Positions 1 through 10,500 of a stretch of DNA of 39,196 nucleotides are shown in pieces. The DNA is from Chloroflexota bacterium. GTDB lineage: Bacteria; Chloroflexota; Limnocylindria; Limnocylindrales; CSP1-4. Positions within the stretch are counted from its first letter, which is position 1. The number at the start of each line of letters is the position of its first letter. The DNA lies in the NCBI GenBank assembly GCA_003141455.1, contig PLMA01000050.1, forward strand, positions 57,872 through 97,067, given 5' to 3'. The notes below the pieces were generated by a model. It made no database searches and was not told the origin of the DNA. It saw nothing but the letters and a program-made list of their open reading frames with translations. A program made the position numbers and the translations under genes.

Positions 1-1
1 C

Positions 2-454
2 GTCCTCTGCGGCGGCGTCACCAGCCTGATCCGCAACGGCTTCGAGACCCTCGTCGAAGCCGGCTATCAGCCGGAGCTGGCCTACTTCGAGGTCATGCAC
101 GAGCTCAAGCTGATCGTGGACCTCATGTACCGCGGCGGCATGAACTACATGCGCTTCTCGGTCAGCGACACCGCCGAGTACGGCGACTACGTCTCCGGGC
201 CGCGGATCATCGACGCTCGCGTCCGCTCGGAGATGAAGAAGGTGCTCGGCGAGATCCAGGATGGCTCCTTCGCCGCCCGCTGGATCGCCGAGAACGATGC
301 CGGTCTGCCCGAGTTCAAGAAGATGCGTGAAGCCGGCCGCGACCATCAGGTCGAACAGGTCGGCGCCCGGCTGCGCAAGGCGATGCCGTTCCTGAATCCG
401 GTCGAAGTCGTGGACGGGCAGCCGCAGGCGGCGGCCGAGAAGCCCAAGGGCTAA
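2..454 (+). CDS. ilvC: Ketol-acid reductoisomerase, C-terminal part (5' end outside window)
   Basis: IlvC converts 2-acetolactate or 2-aceto-2-hydroxybutyrate to the dihydroxy acid in valine, leucine and isoleucine synthesis, using NADPH and Mg2+. Only the last 150 codons are present. The frame is open from base 2 and reads [21 protein letters not shown], followed by a stretch with [11 protein letters not shown] and TAEYGDY, all typical of the C-terminal knotted helical domain. That domain supplies the metal-binding glutamates. The final 20 residues are Ala/Pro/Lys-rich and not conserved. An internal ATG at 95 is not the true start, because family sequence continues upstream of it. The gene is followed 15 bases later by leuA on the same strand, which fits one branched-chain amino acid operon. 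Confidence 0.95.
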   Translation, partial: VLCGGVTSLIRNGFETLVEAGYQPELAYFEVMHELKLIVDLMYRGGMNYMRFSVSDTAEYGDYVSGPRIIDARVRSEMKKVLGEIQDGSFAARWIAENDAGLPEFKKMREAGRDHQVEQVGARLRKAMPFLNPVEVVDGQPQAAAEKPKG

Positions 455-469
455 CACCAGAGGGCCGGC

Positions 470-2158
470 ATGAGCGAGAACGTACCCGACCATGTACCCA
501 GCCGGGGTGTAGCCCCGGGAGCCGGACCGAACCGGGGCATAACCCCCGGCTCGGTACGCATCTTCGACACCACCCTGCGCGACGGCGAGCAGGCCCCGGG
601 GGCCGGCCTCACCGTCTCCGAGAAGATCGAGGTCGCCCGCCAGCTGGTCCGCCTCAACGTGGACGTGATCGAGGCCGGGTTCCCGGCCAGCTCGCCCGGC
701 GAGTTCGAGGCGGTCCAAACGATCGCCCGCGAGACGCGGGGCGTGGCGGTTGCCGGCCTGGCGCGCTGCAAAGACGGAGATCCGCAGCGCGCCGTGGAGG
801 CTCTTCGGGTCGCCGAGCGGCCTCACCTGCACGTCTTCATCGCCAGCAGCGACATCCACCTGCGCCACAAGCTGCGCATCTCGCGTGACGAGGCGCTGCT
901 GGCGGCCGCCAGGTGGGTCGCGTACGGGCGGAAGGCCCTCGGGCCGGACGTCGAGATCGAGTTCAGCGCCGAGGACGCCACTCGGACCGACCTCGATTTC
1001 CTGATGAAGATCTACGAGGTCGCGGTCGAGGCGGGGGCGAGCACGCTCAACATCCCGGACACGGTTGGGTACGCTATCCCGGCCGAGTTCGGAGATCTGG
1101 TCAGGCAGGTGGTGGGGCGCTTCGGCGCGGCCGCCACGATCTCGGTCCACTGCCACAACGACCTGGGTCTGGCCACTGCCAACACTCTGGCGGCGCTGCA
1201 GAACGGCGCTCGCCAGCTCGAGGTCTGCGTCAACGGCCTGGGCGAGCGGGCCGGAAACGCCTCGCTCGAAGAAGTGGTCATGGGCATCAAGACCCGCCCG
1301 ACGCAATTTCCCAATCTGGCGACGCGGGTCGTCACAGAGCAGATCACGCCGGCCAGCCGGCTGGTCAGCTACCTGACCGGCTTCGCCGTCCAGCCGAACA
1401 AGGCGATCGTCGGCGGCAACGCCTTCGCCCACGAATCCGGCATCCACCAGGACGGCGTCATCAAGAACCCGCTCACCTACGAGATCATGACCCCGCAGTC
1501 GGTGGGGCTCTCCGGCAGCCAGCTGACGATCGGCAAGCTGTCCGGGCGGCGCGGGTTGCGGGAGAAGCTGCATACGCTCGGTCACGAGGTCGAGGGCGAG
1601 GCTCTGGATGCGATCTACGCCCAGGTCATCGCCCTGGCGGACGTCAAGAAGGACGTCACCGACGCCGACATTCTGGCGATCGTGGAGCAGCGTGCCACGG
1701 GCACGGCGGACACGATCTGTCTGGCGGGCTGGAGCGTGACCAGCTCTCACGGCGGCCGGGCCATGGGCATGATCTCGCTCAAGATCGGCGAGGAATCGCG
1801 CTCGATCGAGGCCACCGGCAACGGCCCGGTAGACGCGCTCTATGGCGCGATCGATCAGGCCCTTGAGTCGGTTCTGGGCTGGAAGCCGATCCTGGCCGAG
1901 TACGAGATCAAGGCCGTGTCCGCCGGCGAGGACGCCCAGGGCCAGGTCGTGGTCCGCGTCCGCCGCTCCACGGATGAGGGCGACGACGCCTTCGTCGCGA
2001 CCGGCCACGGTCTATCGACCAACATCATCGAGGCCTCCGTGGCCGCCTATCTAGCCGGCGCGGAGAAGCTCCATCAAGACGCGGTTGCGCGCCGGGCGAT
2101 GCTGGACGCGGCTCGCGCCTCCGGCCAGGTACCCGAGAGAGTGGAGAAGCTCCCGTGA
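470..2158 (+). CDS. leuA: 2-isopropylmalate synthase
   Basis: LeuA condenses acetyl-CoA with 2-oxoisovalerate, the first committed step of leucine synthesis. The 562-residue protein has the DTTLRDGEQ motif at residue 33, the HCHND metal-binding motif at residues 227-231, and the C-terminal LeuA regulatory domain at about 410-545, where leucine normally binds. The length fits the long (about 510-560) bacterial form. The ATG at 470 follows a weak GAGGGCC stretch. Residues 8-28 (RGVAPGAG and RGITPGS) are not family sequence and coincide with two short DNA hairpins, suggesting a REP-like insertion into the 5' end. The stop overlaps the leuB start as GTGA, so translation is probably coupled. Confidence 0.96.
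   Translation: MSENVPDHVPSRGVAPGAGPNRGITPGSVRIFDTTLRDGEQAPGAGLTVSEKIEVARQLVRLNVDVIEAGFPASSPGEFEAVQTIARETRGVAVAGLARCKDGDPQRAVEALRVAERPHLHVFIASSDIHLRHKLRISRDEALLAAARWVAYGRKALGPDVEIEFSAEDATRTDLDFLMKIYEVAVEAGASTLNIPDTVGYAIPAEFGDLVRQVVGRFGAAATISVHCHNDLGLATANTLAALQNGARQLEVCVNGLGERAGNASLEEVVMGIKTRPTQFPNLATRVVTEQITPASRLVSYLTGFAVQPNKAIVGGNAFAHESGIHQDGVIKNPLTYEIMTPQSVGLSGSQLTIGKLSGRRGLREKLHTLGHEVEGEALDAIYAQVIALADVKKDVTDADILAIVEQRATGTADTICLAGWSVTSSHGGRAMGMISLKIGEESRSIEATGNGPVDALYGAIDQALESVLGWKPILAEYEIKAVSAGEDAQGQVVVRVRRSTDEGDDAFVATGHGLSTNIIEASVAAYLAGAEKLHQDAVARRAMLDAARASGQVPERVEKLP
494..557. repeat. REP-like double hairpin inside the leuA 5' end
   Basis: Two near-identical short inverted repeats lie in tandem. 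CCGGGG at 502-507 pairs with CCCCGG at 513-518, and CCGGGG at 532-537 pairs with CCCCGG at 544-549. An outer inverted pair, GTACC at 494-498 and GGTAC at 553-557, encloses both. The block is in frame and encodes the non-conserved N-terminal linker of LeuA. The arrangement resembles a repetitive extragenic palindrome that has entered a coding region. I see no further copy in this window. Confidence 0.5.
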
Positions 2159-3339
2159 CACAGCCCACGCCCAAGCCCACACCTACGTTCCGCCTCGCGG
2201 TGGTCCCAGGCGATGGGATCGGCCCCGAGGTGATTTCGGGCGGCCGGCGTGTCCTCGAGGCTGCCGGTCGGCTCTTCGGCTTCGGCTTCACCTGGCAGGA
2301 GGTGCTCGTCGGCGGGGTCGCCATCGATGCCTACGGTGTGCCGATCCGCGACGAGGACATGGCCGCCTGCGCCGCCGCGGACGCGGTCTACTTCGGTGCC
2401 ATTGGGGACCCGAAGTACGACGATCCCAAGGCGAAGGTCCGGCCCGAGCAGGCCCTGCTGGCCATGCGAAAGGACCTGGCCCTGTATGCCAACCTGCGGC
2501 CCGTAACGGTCCAGCCGGTGCTCCAGGCGAGCTCGCCGGTGCGCGAATCGCTGGTCGCCGGCGTCGACATGCTGATTGTGCGCGAGCTGACCGGCGGGCT
2601 CTACTTCGGCAAGCCCTCCGAGCAGCGCCTCGGCCCGAACGGCCGCGAGGTCGTGGACACGCTCTTCTACACCGAAGGCGAGATCCGCCGGGTCGTCAAG
2701 CTCGCCTTCGAGCTGGCCCGCGGCCGGCGCAAGAAGCTGACCAGCGTCGACAAGGCCAACGTCCTCTCGTCGAGCCGCCTGTGGCGGACGATCGTCGAGG
2801 AGGTCCGGCCCGAATACCCCGACGTTACCGTGGAGCATCGGCTGGTGGACGCCTGTGCCATGTCGCTTGTCACCCGCCCCACCCAGTTCGATGTCATCGT
2901 CACCGAGAATCTGTTCGGCGACATCCTGTCGGACGAGGCCAGCGTGCTGGCCGGATCGCTCGGAATGCTGCCGTCGGCGTCCATCGGCGAGAAACGGACC
3001 GCCCACGGCATCCACGGCCTGTACGAGCCGATCCACGGCTCCGCTCCGGACATCGCCGGCAAGGACATCGCCAATCCGCTGGCGACGATCCTCTCGGGCG
3101 CCATGCTGCTGCGCTGGTCGCTCGGCCAGACCACCGCGGCAGAAGCGATAGAGAAGGCCGTTGCCGACGCCCTCGCCCAGGGCTATCGAACCTCCGACCT
3201 GGTCGCCGCAACCGGCGAGCAGCCGGGCCAACGCAAGGTCGGCACCCAGGCCATGGCCGACGCGGTCGTGGCCGCCCTCGAGGCCGGCGCGAAGGCCGGG
3301 GCGAAGGCCGGCACCGCCGCAACTGGAGCCTCACGATGA
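2155..3339 (+). CDS. leuB: 3-isopropylmalate dehydrogenase
   Basis: LeuB oxidises and decarboxylates 3-isopropylmalate with NAD+, giving the precursor of leucine. The 394-residue protein opens with the family start [13 protein letters not shown], carries the substrate-loop arginines in RPVTV and [10 protein letters not shown], and has the metal-binding and NAD-binding segments [11 protein letters not shown] and [18 protein letters not shown]. It is slightly longer than usual because of an Ala/Gly/Lys tail of about 25 residues containing GAKAGAKAG. The GTG start at 2155 overlaps the leuA stop by four bases, and its own stop overlaps the cimA ATG by four bases. LeuC and LeuD are not in the window. 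Confidence 0.96.
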   Translation: MTQPTPKPTPTFRLAVVPGDGIGPEVISGGRRVLEAAGRLFGFGFTWQEVLVGGVAIDAYGVPIRDEDMAACAAADAVYFGAIGDPKYDDPKAKVRPEQALLAMRKDLALYANLRPVTVQPVLQASSPVRESLVAGVDMLIVRELTGGLYFGKPSEQRLGPNGREVVDTLFYTEGEIRRVVKLAFELARGRRKKLTSVDKANVLSSSRLWRTIVEEVRPEYPDVTVEHRLVDACAMSLVTRPTQFDVIVTENLFGDILSDEASVLAGSLGMLPSASIGEKRTAHGIHGLYEPIHGSAPDIAGKDIANPLATILSGAMLLRWSLGQTTAAEAIEKAVADALAQGYRTSDLVAATGEQPGQRKVGTQAMADAVVAALEAGAKAGAKAGTAATGASR

Positions 3340-5006
3340 GCGAGCGAGTGGTCCTCTACGACACGACCCTGCGCGACGGGACCCAGCGCGAAGGCCTGGT
3401 CCTTTCGCTTGCCGACAAGATCAAGATCGCGCGCCGCCTGGACGAATTCGGGCTTACCTACGTTGAGGGCGGCTGGCCAGGCTCCAACCCAAAAGACGCC
3501 GACTTCTTCGCGGCCGCCAGGTCGATCCCGTGGAAGAACGCGAAGCTGGCTGCTTTCGGCTCGACTCGCCATCGCAACAACCGCGCCGAAACGGACCCCA
3601 ATCTCGTTGCGATCGTGGCTGCCGATACGCCGGTTGTGTGCATCTTCGGCAAGAGCTGGCTGCTCCACGTCCGCGAGGTGCTGGGCGCCACCCCAGGCGA
3701 GAACCTCGCCATGGTCGCGGATTCGGTGGCCTATTCGGTCGCCGCCGGTCGGGAAACGATCTACGACGCCGAGCACTATTTCGACGGCTACAAAGACGAT
3801 CCGGCCTACGCCCTGGCCACTCTTCGGGCCGCTCGCGATGCGGGCGCACGGACCCTTGTCCTGTGCGAGACCAACGGCGGGGCGCTCCCCGACGAAGTTG
3901 TCGCGATCGTCCGCGCCACCCTCGCCGCTCTCGCCGCCGACGGCGGCCCCGAGGTGGTGTGGGGGATCCACTGCCACAACGACTCGGAGCTGGCGGTGGC
4001 CAATTCCCTGGCCGCGGTGGCCAACGGCGTGCGCCACGTCCAGGGAACGATCAACGGCTACGGAGAGCGCTGCGGCAACGCCAACCTGGTGAGCATCCTG
4101 GCCGATCTGGAGCTCAAGACGAAGTTCGAGCCGGTCCCCTCCGGCCGCCTTCGCGACCTGACGGACCTCGCCCGCTACGTGGCGGAGATCGTGAACATCA
4201 CTCCGGACGACCACCAGCCGTACGTCGGACGATCGGCGTTCGCCCACAAGGGCGGCGTTCACGGGGCTGCCACGGCCCGCGCCAGCAGCGCCTACCAGCA
4301 CGTGGATCCCGGGGTCGTCGGCAACGTCATGCGCCTGGTCGTGAGCGAGCTCGGCGGCAAGGCCAACACCCAGTTGCGGGCCGAGCAGCTCGGTCAGCAG
4401 CTGGACGGGGTCGATTCGAAGGCGCTCAGCAAGATCATCAAGCAGCTCGAGGCGGACGGGCTCGCGTTCGAAGGCGCTGAGGCTTCCTTCGAGCTGCTGG
4501 TCAAGCGCCACAAGGCCGGCTATCTGCGGCCCTTCGAGCTGTGCGACTACACCGTCCTGGTGGAGCAGCGAGGCGGCTCCGAACTGTTGGCGGAGGCCAC
4601 GGTCAAGGTCGAGGTCGCCGGTGAGGTGCTCCACACCGCGGCAGACGGCAACGGCCCGGTCAACGCTCTGGACTCCGCGCTGCGCAAGGCCCTCGGCGCG
4701 TTCTATCCGCAGCTGGACCCGGTCCATCTGGTCGACTACAAGGTCCGCATCCTCGACAGCGAAGAGGCCACGGGTGCCCAGACGCGCGTCATCATCGACT
4801 CGTCGAACGGAATCCTGGAATGGTCGACGATGGGCAGCGGCACGAACATCATCGCCGCCTCTTGCCAGGCTTTGTGCGACTCGCTCGAGTACGCGATCTG
4901 GAAGTCGGGCGCGAAGGTGCGGCGACGCGGCGAGCGCCACTTCACGACCGTGGCTCAGCCCGGCAACGGGGCGGCCTCGGCGTCCCGAACCAAGCGCTCC
5001 GAATAG
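3336..5006 (+). CDS. cimA: (R)-citramalate synthase
   Basis: CimA condenses pyruvate and acetyl-CoA to citramalate, giving a threonine-independent route to 2-oxobutyrate and isoleucine; LeuB (in this operon) and LeuCD (not seen) can act on the later intermediates. The 556-residue protein carries [12 protein letters not shown] at residue 9 and the metal-binding HCHND at about 212-216. CimA is separated from LeuA by GWPGSNPKD near residue 45, by GGVHGAA instead of the LeuA ESGIHQDG, and by a C-terminal regulatory domain with DYKVRILD. The ATG at 3336 overlaps the leuB stop, so translation is likely coupled. The tail after about 540 is low complexity. Confidence 0.93.
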   Translation: MSERVVLYDTTLRDGTQREGLVLSLADKIKIARRLDEFGLTYVEGGWPGSNPKDADFFAAARSIPWKNAKLAAFGSTRHRNNRAETDPNLVAIVAADTPVVCIFGKSWLLHVREVLGATPGENLAMVADSVAYSVAAGRETIYDAEHYFDGYKDDPAYALATLRAARDAGARTLVLCETNGGALPDEVVAIVRATLAALAADGGPEVVWGIHCHNDSELAVANSLAAVANGVRHVQGTINGYGERCGNANLVSILADLELKTKFEPVPSGRLRDLTDLARYVAEIVNITPDDHQPYVGRSAFAHKGGVHGAATARASSAYQHVDPGVVGNVMRLVVSELGGKANTQLRAEQLGQQLDGVDSKALSKIIKQLEADGLAFEGAEASFELLVKRHKAGYLRPFELCDYTVLVEQRGGSELLAEATVKVEVAGEVLHTAADGNGPVNALDSALRKALGAFYPQLDPVHLVDYKVRILDSEEATGAQTRVIIDSSNGILEWSTMGSGTNIIAASCQALCDSLEYAIWKSGAKVRRRGERHFTTVAQPGNGAASASRTKRSE

Positions 5007-5020
5007 CCCGCGGAGGTCAG

Positions 5021-5929
5021 ATGGCAGCGCCAGCGCCCGGCGGTTCCTCCGGCATCGGGGCAAGTGGTCCCGGCGATGCCGTTTCGCCCCGCGTCGCCTT
5101 CCAGGGCGAGCCCGGAGCCTTCAGCGAAGAGGGCGTCCTGTCCGCCTTCGTGGCACCTGAGGCGGTGGCTCTGCCGACGTGGCGGGCGGTCTTCGAGGCG
5201 ATTCAGGGCGGAACGGTGGAGGCCGGCGTCGTGCCGATCGAGAGGTCGTCCGGAGGCAGCGTCCGTGAGGTCTACGACCTTCTCTTCAAGTTCGACGAAG
5301 TACGGATCGTGGCCGAGGTCTCGGTTCGCGTGAACCTCGCGCTTCTGGCGCTCCCCGGCCAGACCCTGGAGCAGATAGAGCGCGTGTACAGCATCGCTCA
5401 GGCCCTGGACCAGGCGGACGAGTTCCTGAGGTCGCGGCCGTGGTCCGTCCTGACCAGCTACAACACGGCCGGCGCGGCCAAGGCGATCGCCGACAAACAC
5501 GAGCTCGGCGCGGCGGCGGTGGCCTCGGCGCGCGTGGCTCCGATGTACGGCCTGGAGGTTCTCGCCGGCGACATTCAGACCGGCGACGCGAACCGGACCC
5601 GCTTCGCCGTCCTGGCTCGCGAGCAGCTACCGGTGGCTTGGTTCACCCCGGCCACCCAGGCGGGCCCGATGAAGACGACTCTCGTATGGGCCGTTCGCAA
5701 CGTCCCCGGCAGCCTCTACCGCTGCCTGGGGTGCTTCGCCGGACGCAACATCAATCTATCGCGCCTGGAGTCGCGGCCGAGTCGGGGCGTTCGCTGGGAA
5801 TACGTCTTCTGGGCAGACATGGACTCCGATCCGAGCGCACCCGATTGCGCCGCCGCACTGGCCGCTCTCCTGGGCGAGGCGGTCATGGTCAGGGTTGCCG
5901 GGGTGTATCACCGGGCCGCAGAGGAGTAG
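5021..5929 (+). CDS. pheA: Prephenate dehydratase with ACT domain
   Basis: The enzyme converts prephenate to phenylpyruvate in phenylalanine synthesis. The predicted 302-residue protein has a PDT domain at about residues 24-200, starting VAFQGEPGAFSEEG. It includes the catalytic TRF motif in NRTRFAV at about residues 191-197. An ACT domain at about 217-290 carries the ESRP motif that forms the phenylalanine-binding site. No chorismate mutase domain is present, so this is the monofunctional type. The ATG at 5021 follows GGAGG at 5012-5016 with a rather short spacing of four bases. It lies 14 bases after cimA and is probably the last gene of the operon. It is unusual to see it with leucine genes, but all are amino-acid biosynthetic. 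Confidence 0.93.
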   Translation: MAAPAPGGSSGIGASGPGDAVSPRVAFQGEPGAFSEEGVLSAFVAPEAVALPTWRAVFEAIQGGTVEAGVVPIERSSGGSVREVYDLLFKFDEVRIVAEVSVRVNLALLALPGQTLEQIERVYSIAQALDQADEFLRSRPWSVLTSYNTAGAAKAIADKHELGAAAVASARVAPMYGLEVLAGDIQTGDANRTRFAVLAREQLPVAWFTPATQAGPMKTTLVWAVRNVPGSLYRCLGCFAGRNINLSRLESRPSRGVRWEYVFWADMDSDPSAPDCAAALAALLGEAVMVRVAGVYHRAAEE

Positions 5930-6326
5930 CCGGCCCGCAGGGGTCGGGCGCGGTCGGGCGGACCTTCGGACCGGGGCCGATGCACTACACGTCGGGCGTA
6001 CTCCTGCCGCCTCAACCAGTCACTCGGATGCTGCCGTCGGCACCTGCTGAGGTGCAGGCCTGCAACGCGTTTGTGCTCAATTGCCCGATTTCGGGTGACC
6101 AAAGTACCAAGAGCGCCGATCAGGAGGTCCGGTTGTGGTCTGGTGAAACCCGTCGTTTGATGTACCTACTGCGATGGGGGGGGTCTCCGAGACGCGGTGC
6201 CTCCTGGCACCACGACAAAGGACCTTCGCTGCCTTGGTGCCCTGACTTCCCGGCCCGGCACACAGGGAGATCGATCTGCCGGCGAAACGGACTCATCGGA
6301 CACGTTCAATATCAAGGAGAGAGACA
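5930..6326. other. Intergenic region before the secreted-protein cluster
   Basis: I see no convincing gene in these 397 bases. They contain a run of eight G at 6176-6183 and a perfect hairpin with GGTGCC at 6196-6201 and GGCACC at 6206-6211 around a TCCT loop. A good ribosome binding site, AAGGAGA at 6314-6320, serves the GTG at 6327. A possible -10 element, CAATAT, lies at about 6308-6313 without a clear -35. No riboswitch could be recognised. Confidence 0.4.
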
Positions 6327-6800
6327 GTGAAGAAGCGGAAGATCATTCCCGTGGCAATCGCCCTGGTGGCAGTCATTGCCGTCAGCGGGGTCGCCTATGC
6401 GTTCTGGACGTCGAGCGGCACCGGCAGCGGAACCGGCAGTGTTGCCAACGGCGTCAGCGGCCTGGTCGTCCATCAGGTGGCGCCCGCGCTCACCGCGATG
6501 TACCCGGGCGACGTCGAGCAGACGACCCACGTCACCATCGAAAACGGAACGACGCAATCGGTTCACGTCACGACCGTGTCCCTCACCAGCGTCACAACCC
6601 TCATTGCCGGCTGCACCGACGCGGACTTCTCGCGTGGCGTTGCCGTGACTCCGTGGGGCGCCGGAGGTACGGATATCGCCGCCGGGGCCACTACGACCCC
6701 CGCCGTTGCTGGTCCCACGATCCAGTTCTTCAACGATCCGGGCCGCAGCCAGGATGCCTGCAAGGGCGCGGCTGTCACCCTCCACTTCTCGGCCTCTTAA
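6327..6800 (+). CDS. Small secreted protein with camelysin/TasA-like (SipW-type) N-terminus
   Basis: This 157-residue protein begins MKKRK, followed by a hydrophobic helix (residues 6-25) and the junction AYAFWTSSGTGSG. That N-terminus recalls secreted substrates processed by SipW-type signal peptidases, such as TasA and camelysin. The mature part is Thr/Val/Gly-rich and likely all-beta. It ends with a cysteine-containing motif around DPGRSQDACKG, paired with an earlier GC at about residue 92. The protein encoded at 6909-7565 shares this ending, so the two are probably paralogues. Start choice rests on AAGGAGA six bases before the GTG. Cell-surface or matrix fibre subunit is my best guess; I do not recognise a characterised homologue, and no sipW gene lies in the window. 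Confidence 0.75.
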   Translation: MKKRKIIPVAIALVAVIAVSGVAYAFWTSSGTGSGTGSVANGVSGLVVHQVAPALTAMYPGDVEQTTHVTIENGTTQSVHVTTVSLTSVTTLIAGCTDADFSRGVAVTPWGAGGTDIAAGATTTPAVAGPTIQFFNDPGRSQDACKGAAVTLHFSAS

Positions 6801-6821
6801 CGACACCGCTCAGTAGAGGGC

Positions 6822-6853
6822 AGAGGGGCGGCCCCCAACCGGGCCGCCCCTCT
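6822..6853 (+). terminator. Strong GC-rich hairpin terminator
   Basis: AGAGGGGCGGCCC at 6822-6834 pairs perfectly with GGGCCGCCCCTCT at 6841-6853 around a six-base loop. It lies 22 bases after the stop of the first secreted-protein gene and before the next gene. No T-run follows, which is common in GC-rich genomes. Confidence 0.7.
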
Positions 6854-6908
6854 CTAGCGTTCCCCCACGAGGGGTGATCGGGGGGAACATGAAGAGGACG
6901 TTGTCCTG

Positions 6909-7565
6909 GTGATAGGCGAGCCACGCGGCGGATATCCCAGGAAGGACGAGCGGCGCCGCAGGCTGCTGCTCCTTCTTCTGCTGCTGCTCATTCCGTTCGC
7001 CCTGGGAGGGCTCGCGGTCGAGTGGCTGGGCGGCGGCGCGCCCAAAGTCTGCTCGCAGGGCACGCCGTCGGTCTCGGCAGGCATCTCGCCGCTGCCTTCT
7101 GTCTCCGCCATCCAGTCCGTTGGTGGCGTGGAGGCGACCCCGATCCCCACTCCCACCCCGACCCCGATTGCATCCGCGGTCGGCAGCGGGAACGGCGGGG
7201 CTCAAGTTGGTGGTGCCAACTTCCGGATCACGGGCGGTGTGGGGAACCTCGTGCCCGGCGTGACGACGGCGATCGGGCTCACACTGACCAATCCGAACAA
7301 CGTCCCGATCTTCGTCACCTCGTTGACTGTGGGCATAGCCGCGGACAGCACTCCGCCCGGCTGCATCAGCGCGAGCAACGTCCAACTCACCCAGTCGAAC
7401 GCATCTAGCGCCGACCCGATTGCCGTCCCCGCCGGAGGCAGCGTGACCCTGACGAGTGCGCCACGCGCGCCGCAGATCATGCTGCTCAACCTCCCCGGAG
7501 TGAACCAGGACGTTTGCAAGAACAAGAGCTTCGCCCTGACCTACGGCGGAAGTGCTCACTCGTGA
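6909..7565 (+). CDS. Membrane-anchored or secreted beta-protein, paralogue of the 6327-6800 product
   Basis: The predicted 218-residue protein starts with a basic segment (KDERRRR), then a leucine-rich membrane helix at about residues 18-36. A Pro/Thr linker follows (TPIPTPTPTPI at about 78-88), then a beta-rich domain. That domain ends with NLPGVNQDVCKNKSFALTYGGSA, close to the QDACKG ending of the previous secreted protein, with an upstream Cys in PPGC. I infer a small Ig-like fold closed by a disulfide. The start is uncertain: GTG 6909 has a distant AGAGGA. An ATG at 6889 with a better G-rich site reads only seven codons in another frame. The stop overlaps the next start as GTGA, so it is co-translated with the giant surface protein and may be a partner subunit. 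Confidence 0.75.
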   Translation: MIGEPRGGYPRKDERRRRLLLLLLLLLIPFALGGLAVEWLGGGAPKVCSQGTPSVSAGISPLPSVSAIQSVGGVEATPIPTPTPTPIASAVGSGNGGAQVGGANFRITGGVGNLVPGVTTAIGLTLTNPNNVPIFVTSLTVGIAADSTPPGCISASNVQLTQSNASSADPIAVPAGGSVTLTSAPRAPQIMLLNLPGVNQDVCKNKSFALTYGGSAHS

Positions 7566-10500
7566 ACGCGGCAGCCGACTCTCGGAAGCGCACGCGACCT
7601 ACGCGGAAGAACGCGTGGCTACCCGTGCTGTGCGGCCTCGTAGTGGCGCTCGTCATGACCGGTGTGGCCGGTGCCTACTGGACGGCGACCGGCACCGGAA
7701 ACGGCAGCGGCCCTGTCGGAACACTCGCCGCTCCCACGCTCAGCGGTAGTCCCGGGGCGGGAACGGCGACCCTCACCTGGACCGCGGTCGCGCCGCCGGG
7801 ATCTGGCTCCGTCTCCTACTACGTGCGACGGAACGGCGGGAATCCTGCCGGCAATTGCCCGGCCCAGGGGGCCTCCACTTCAGTCTTGACCTGCACTGAC
7901 ACCGGGCTGAGCCAGGGCACCTACAACTACACAGTGACCACGGTCTGGCAATCCTGGACGGCGACCAGCTCGCCGGCAGTGGCGGTTCCCCTGGCCTCCG
8001 GGGCGCTCGACCACTTCGTGCTCTCGGCCGCAACGACGAGTCCAACTGCGGGCGCGGCCGACAACCTCACGATTACGGCCAAGGACTCGGCCGGCATCAC
8101 GGTGACCGCCTACAACGGGTCGCACAACCTCACCTTCGCAGGCGCGGGCACGATCGGCACCTACATCCCGACCGTCACCAACTCCGGCGGTATTGCGACC
8201 AACTTCGGAACGGCCACGGCGATCACCTTCACCAACGGCGTCGCCACAGCCGGTGGCGTGATGACCCTGTACAAGGCCGAGTCGGTGAGTCTCGTCGTAA
8301 GCGACGGCAGCGGCCACAGCAACGGGGCGGGCCTCTCCCTGACCGTCGGCCCGGCCGGGCTCAACTCGTTCACGATCCCCACTCCCGCCACCCAGACGGC
8401 AGGCGTCCCGTTCAACGTCTTGATCACGGCCAAGGACGCCTACGGCAACACGGTCACGGGCTATACCGGCTCGCAGTGCCTGACCTTCTCGGGCCCGGCC
8501 AACAGCCCCGACGGTCACGTCCCGCTCTATCCGGCGCAGGGCGGCTGCGCTGCGGGTAGCTCCGTCACATTCACGAGCGGCGTGGCGGCCGCCGTCCCGA
8601 TCACTCTATACAACCCCTCGATCTCGACAGTCCTGACGGCCACGGACACGCTTTCAGGCAGGAGCGGCTCGACCGGCGCCTTCACCGTCAGCGTGGGCCC
8701 GGTCGCTTCACTCACGATCACCACTCCGGCAACCCAGGTAGCCGGCGTTCAGTTCTCGGTGTCGATCACGGCCAAGGACGCCTACGGCAGCACGGTGATG
8801 GGCTACACCGGCGCGCAGTGTCTGACCTTCTCCGGCCCGGGCTCGAGCCCGAACAGCACGGCTCCGAGGTATCTGGCCCTGGGTTCTTGCGCGGTCGGCC
8901 AGAGCGCCGTCACCTTCATGAACGGTGTCGCGGCCGCCGTCCCGATCACCCTCTACAACGCTTCGACCTCGACCGTGATCACGGCCACCGACACCTCGCT
9001 GGGGGTGAGCGGCTCGACCGGCGCCTTCACCGTGAATGCGGCCGGGACCGCCGGTTACACGCTGACCGATTCGAGCGGCCTCCCGCTGGGCTCCCAGACG
9101 GCTGGAACGGCGTTCTCGGTCAGATTGGCTGCGGTTGATCCGTATGGAAACGTCACCACGAGCTACAGCGGCGCTAAGACGATCGCCTGGTCGGGCCCTG
9201 GCAGCGCGCCGAGCGGCACGGCGCCCAGCTATCCGTCCAGCGCAACCTCCGTAACCTTCGTGAGCGGAGTCGGCACTGCCACCGGAATCATGCTCTACAA
9301 GGCCGAGACGCCGACGCTGCAGGCTCTGGGCAGTGGCGTGCCGACCCTCACGGGCACGGCCACATTCACCGTCAACCCGAGCGCGATCAGCAGCCTCCGC
9401 TTGGCGGCCGCGACGACTACCCCGAGCGCGGGCCAGGCCGACAACCTGACGATCACCGCCCTCGACACGTACGGCAACACCGCCACGAGCTACAGCAGCT
9501 CTCATTCCCTCACCTTCTCTGGCGCGACCGCGATCGGCTCCTACAACCCGACCGTGTCGAACTCCAGCGGCACGGCCATCAATTTCGGAAGCTCCACGTC
9601 GATCAACTTCACGGCCGGTGTGGCAACGGTCTCCGGTGCCTCGAACGGCGTCATGTACCTGTACAGGGCCGGTGCCGCGAACATCACCGTCGCCGAGGGT
9701 GTCAACACCTCGAACGCCGTCACGATCACGGTCGGCGTTGGCGCTCTCGACTCCTTCACGATGCCCACCCCGGCCACCCAGGCGGCAGGGGTCCCGTTCA
9801 ACGTCTCGATCACGGCCAAGGACGCCTACGGCAACACGAAGACCGACTACACCGGCGCCCAGTGCATCGCGTTCTCCGGCCCCGGCTCGAGCCCGGACGG
9901 TCATGCCCCGGTCTATCCGGCGCCGGGCAGCTGCGTCGCCGGCAGGGCCGTCACGTTCGCGAGCGGTGTCGCGGGAACGGTCAGCATCACTCTCTACAAC
10001 GCAGCCCCGACGACGCTTACGGCCACTGACGCTTCCACTGGCAAAAGCGGCTCGACCGGCGCCTTCACCGTCAACGGTGGCGCTCAGACCCGCTTCCTGA
10101 TTCTGCCAGCCACGACGACGCTCGTGGCCGGCGCCGCCGACAACCTCACGATCATCATGGGTGATCCTTACGGCAACCCGGTGACGGCCTACACCGGCTC
10201 GCACGACCTGACCTTCTCCGGCGCAAGCACGATCGGCACCCACGTCCCGACCGTCACCACCTCAATCGGCACCGCGATCAACTTCGGGACAGCCACGGCG
10301 ATCACTTTCACCAACGGCGTCGCCACAGTCTCCGGCTCGAACAATGGCGTGATGCGCCTGTACAAGGTCGAGACCGCGAACGTCACCGTGAGGCAGAACA
10401 CCGGCACCGCCTACACGAGCAACCCGGTGGCCTTTGACGTGCAGCCGGCAGCGATCACCACGTTCAACGTCGCCGACCCCGCAACTCAGACCGCCGGAAC

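Noticed and set aside
3183-5063. A 626-codon open frame on the minus strand
   Set aside because: It lies fully antisense to cimA, which has clear family motifs. Long antisense frames are expected in GC-rich coding DNA, and this one has no recognisable domain.
6100-6215. A riboswitch ahead of the surface-protein cluster
   Set aside because: A hairpin and conserved-looking stretches exist, but they do not match the cyclic-di-GMP or other aptamer cores I know.
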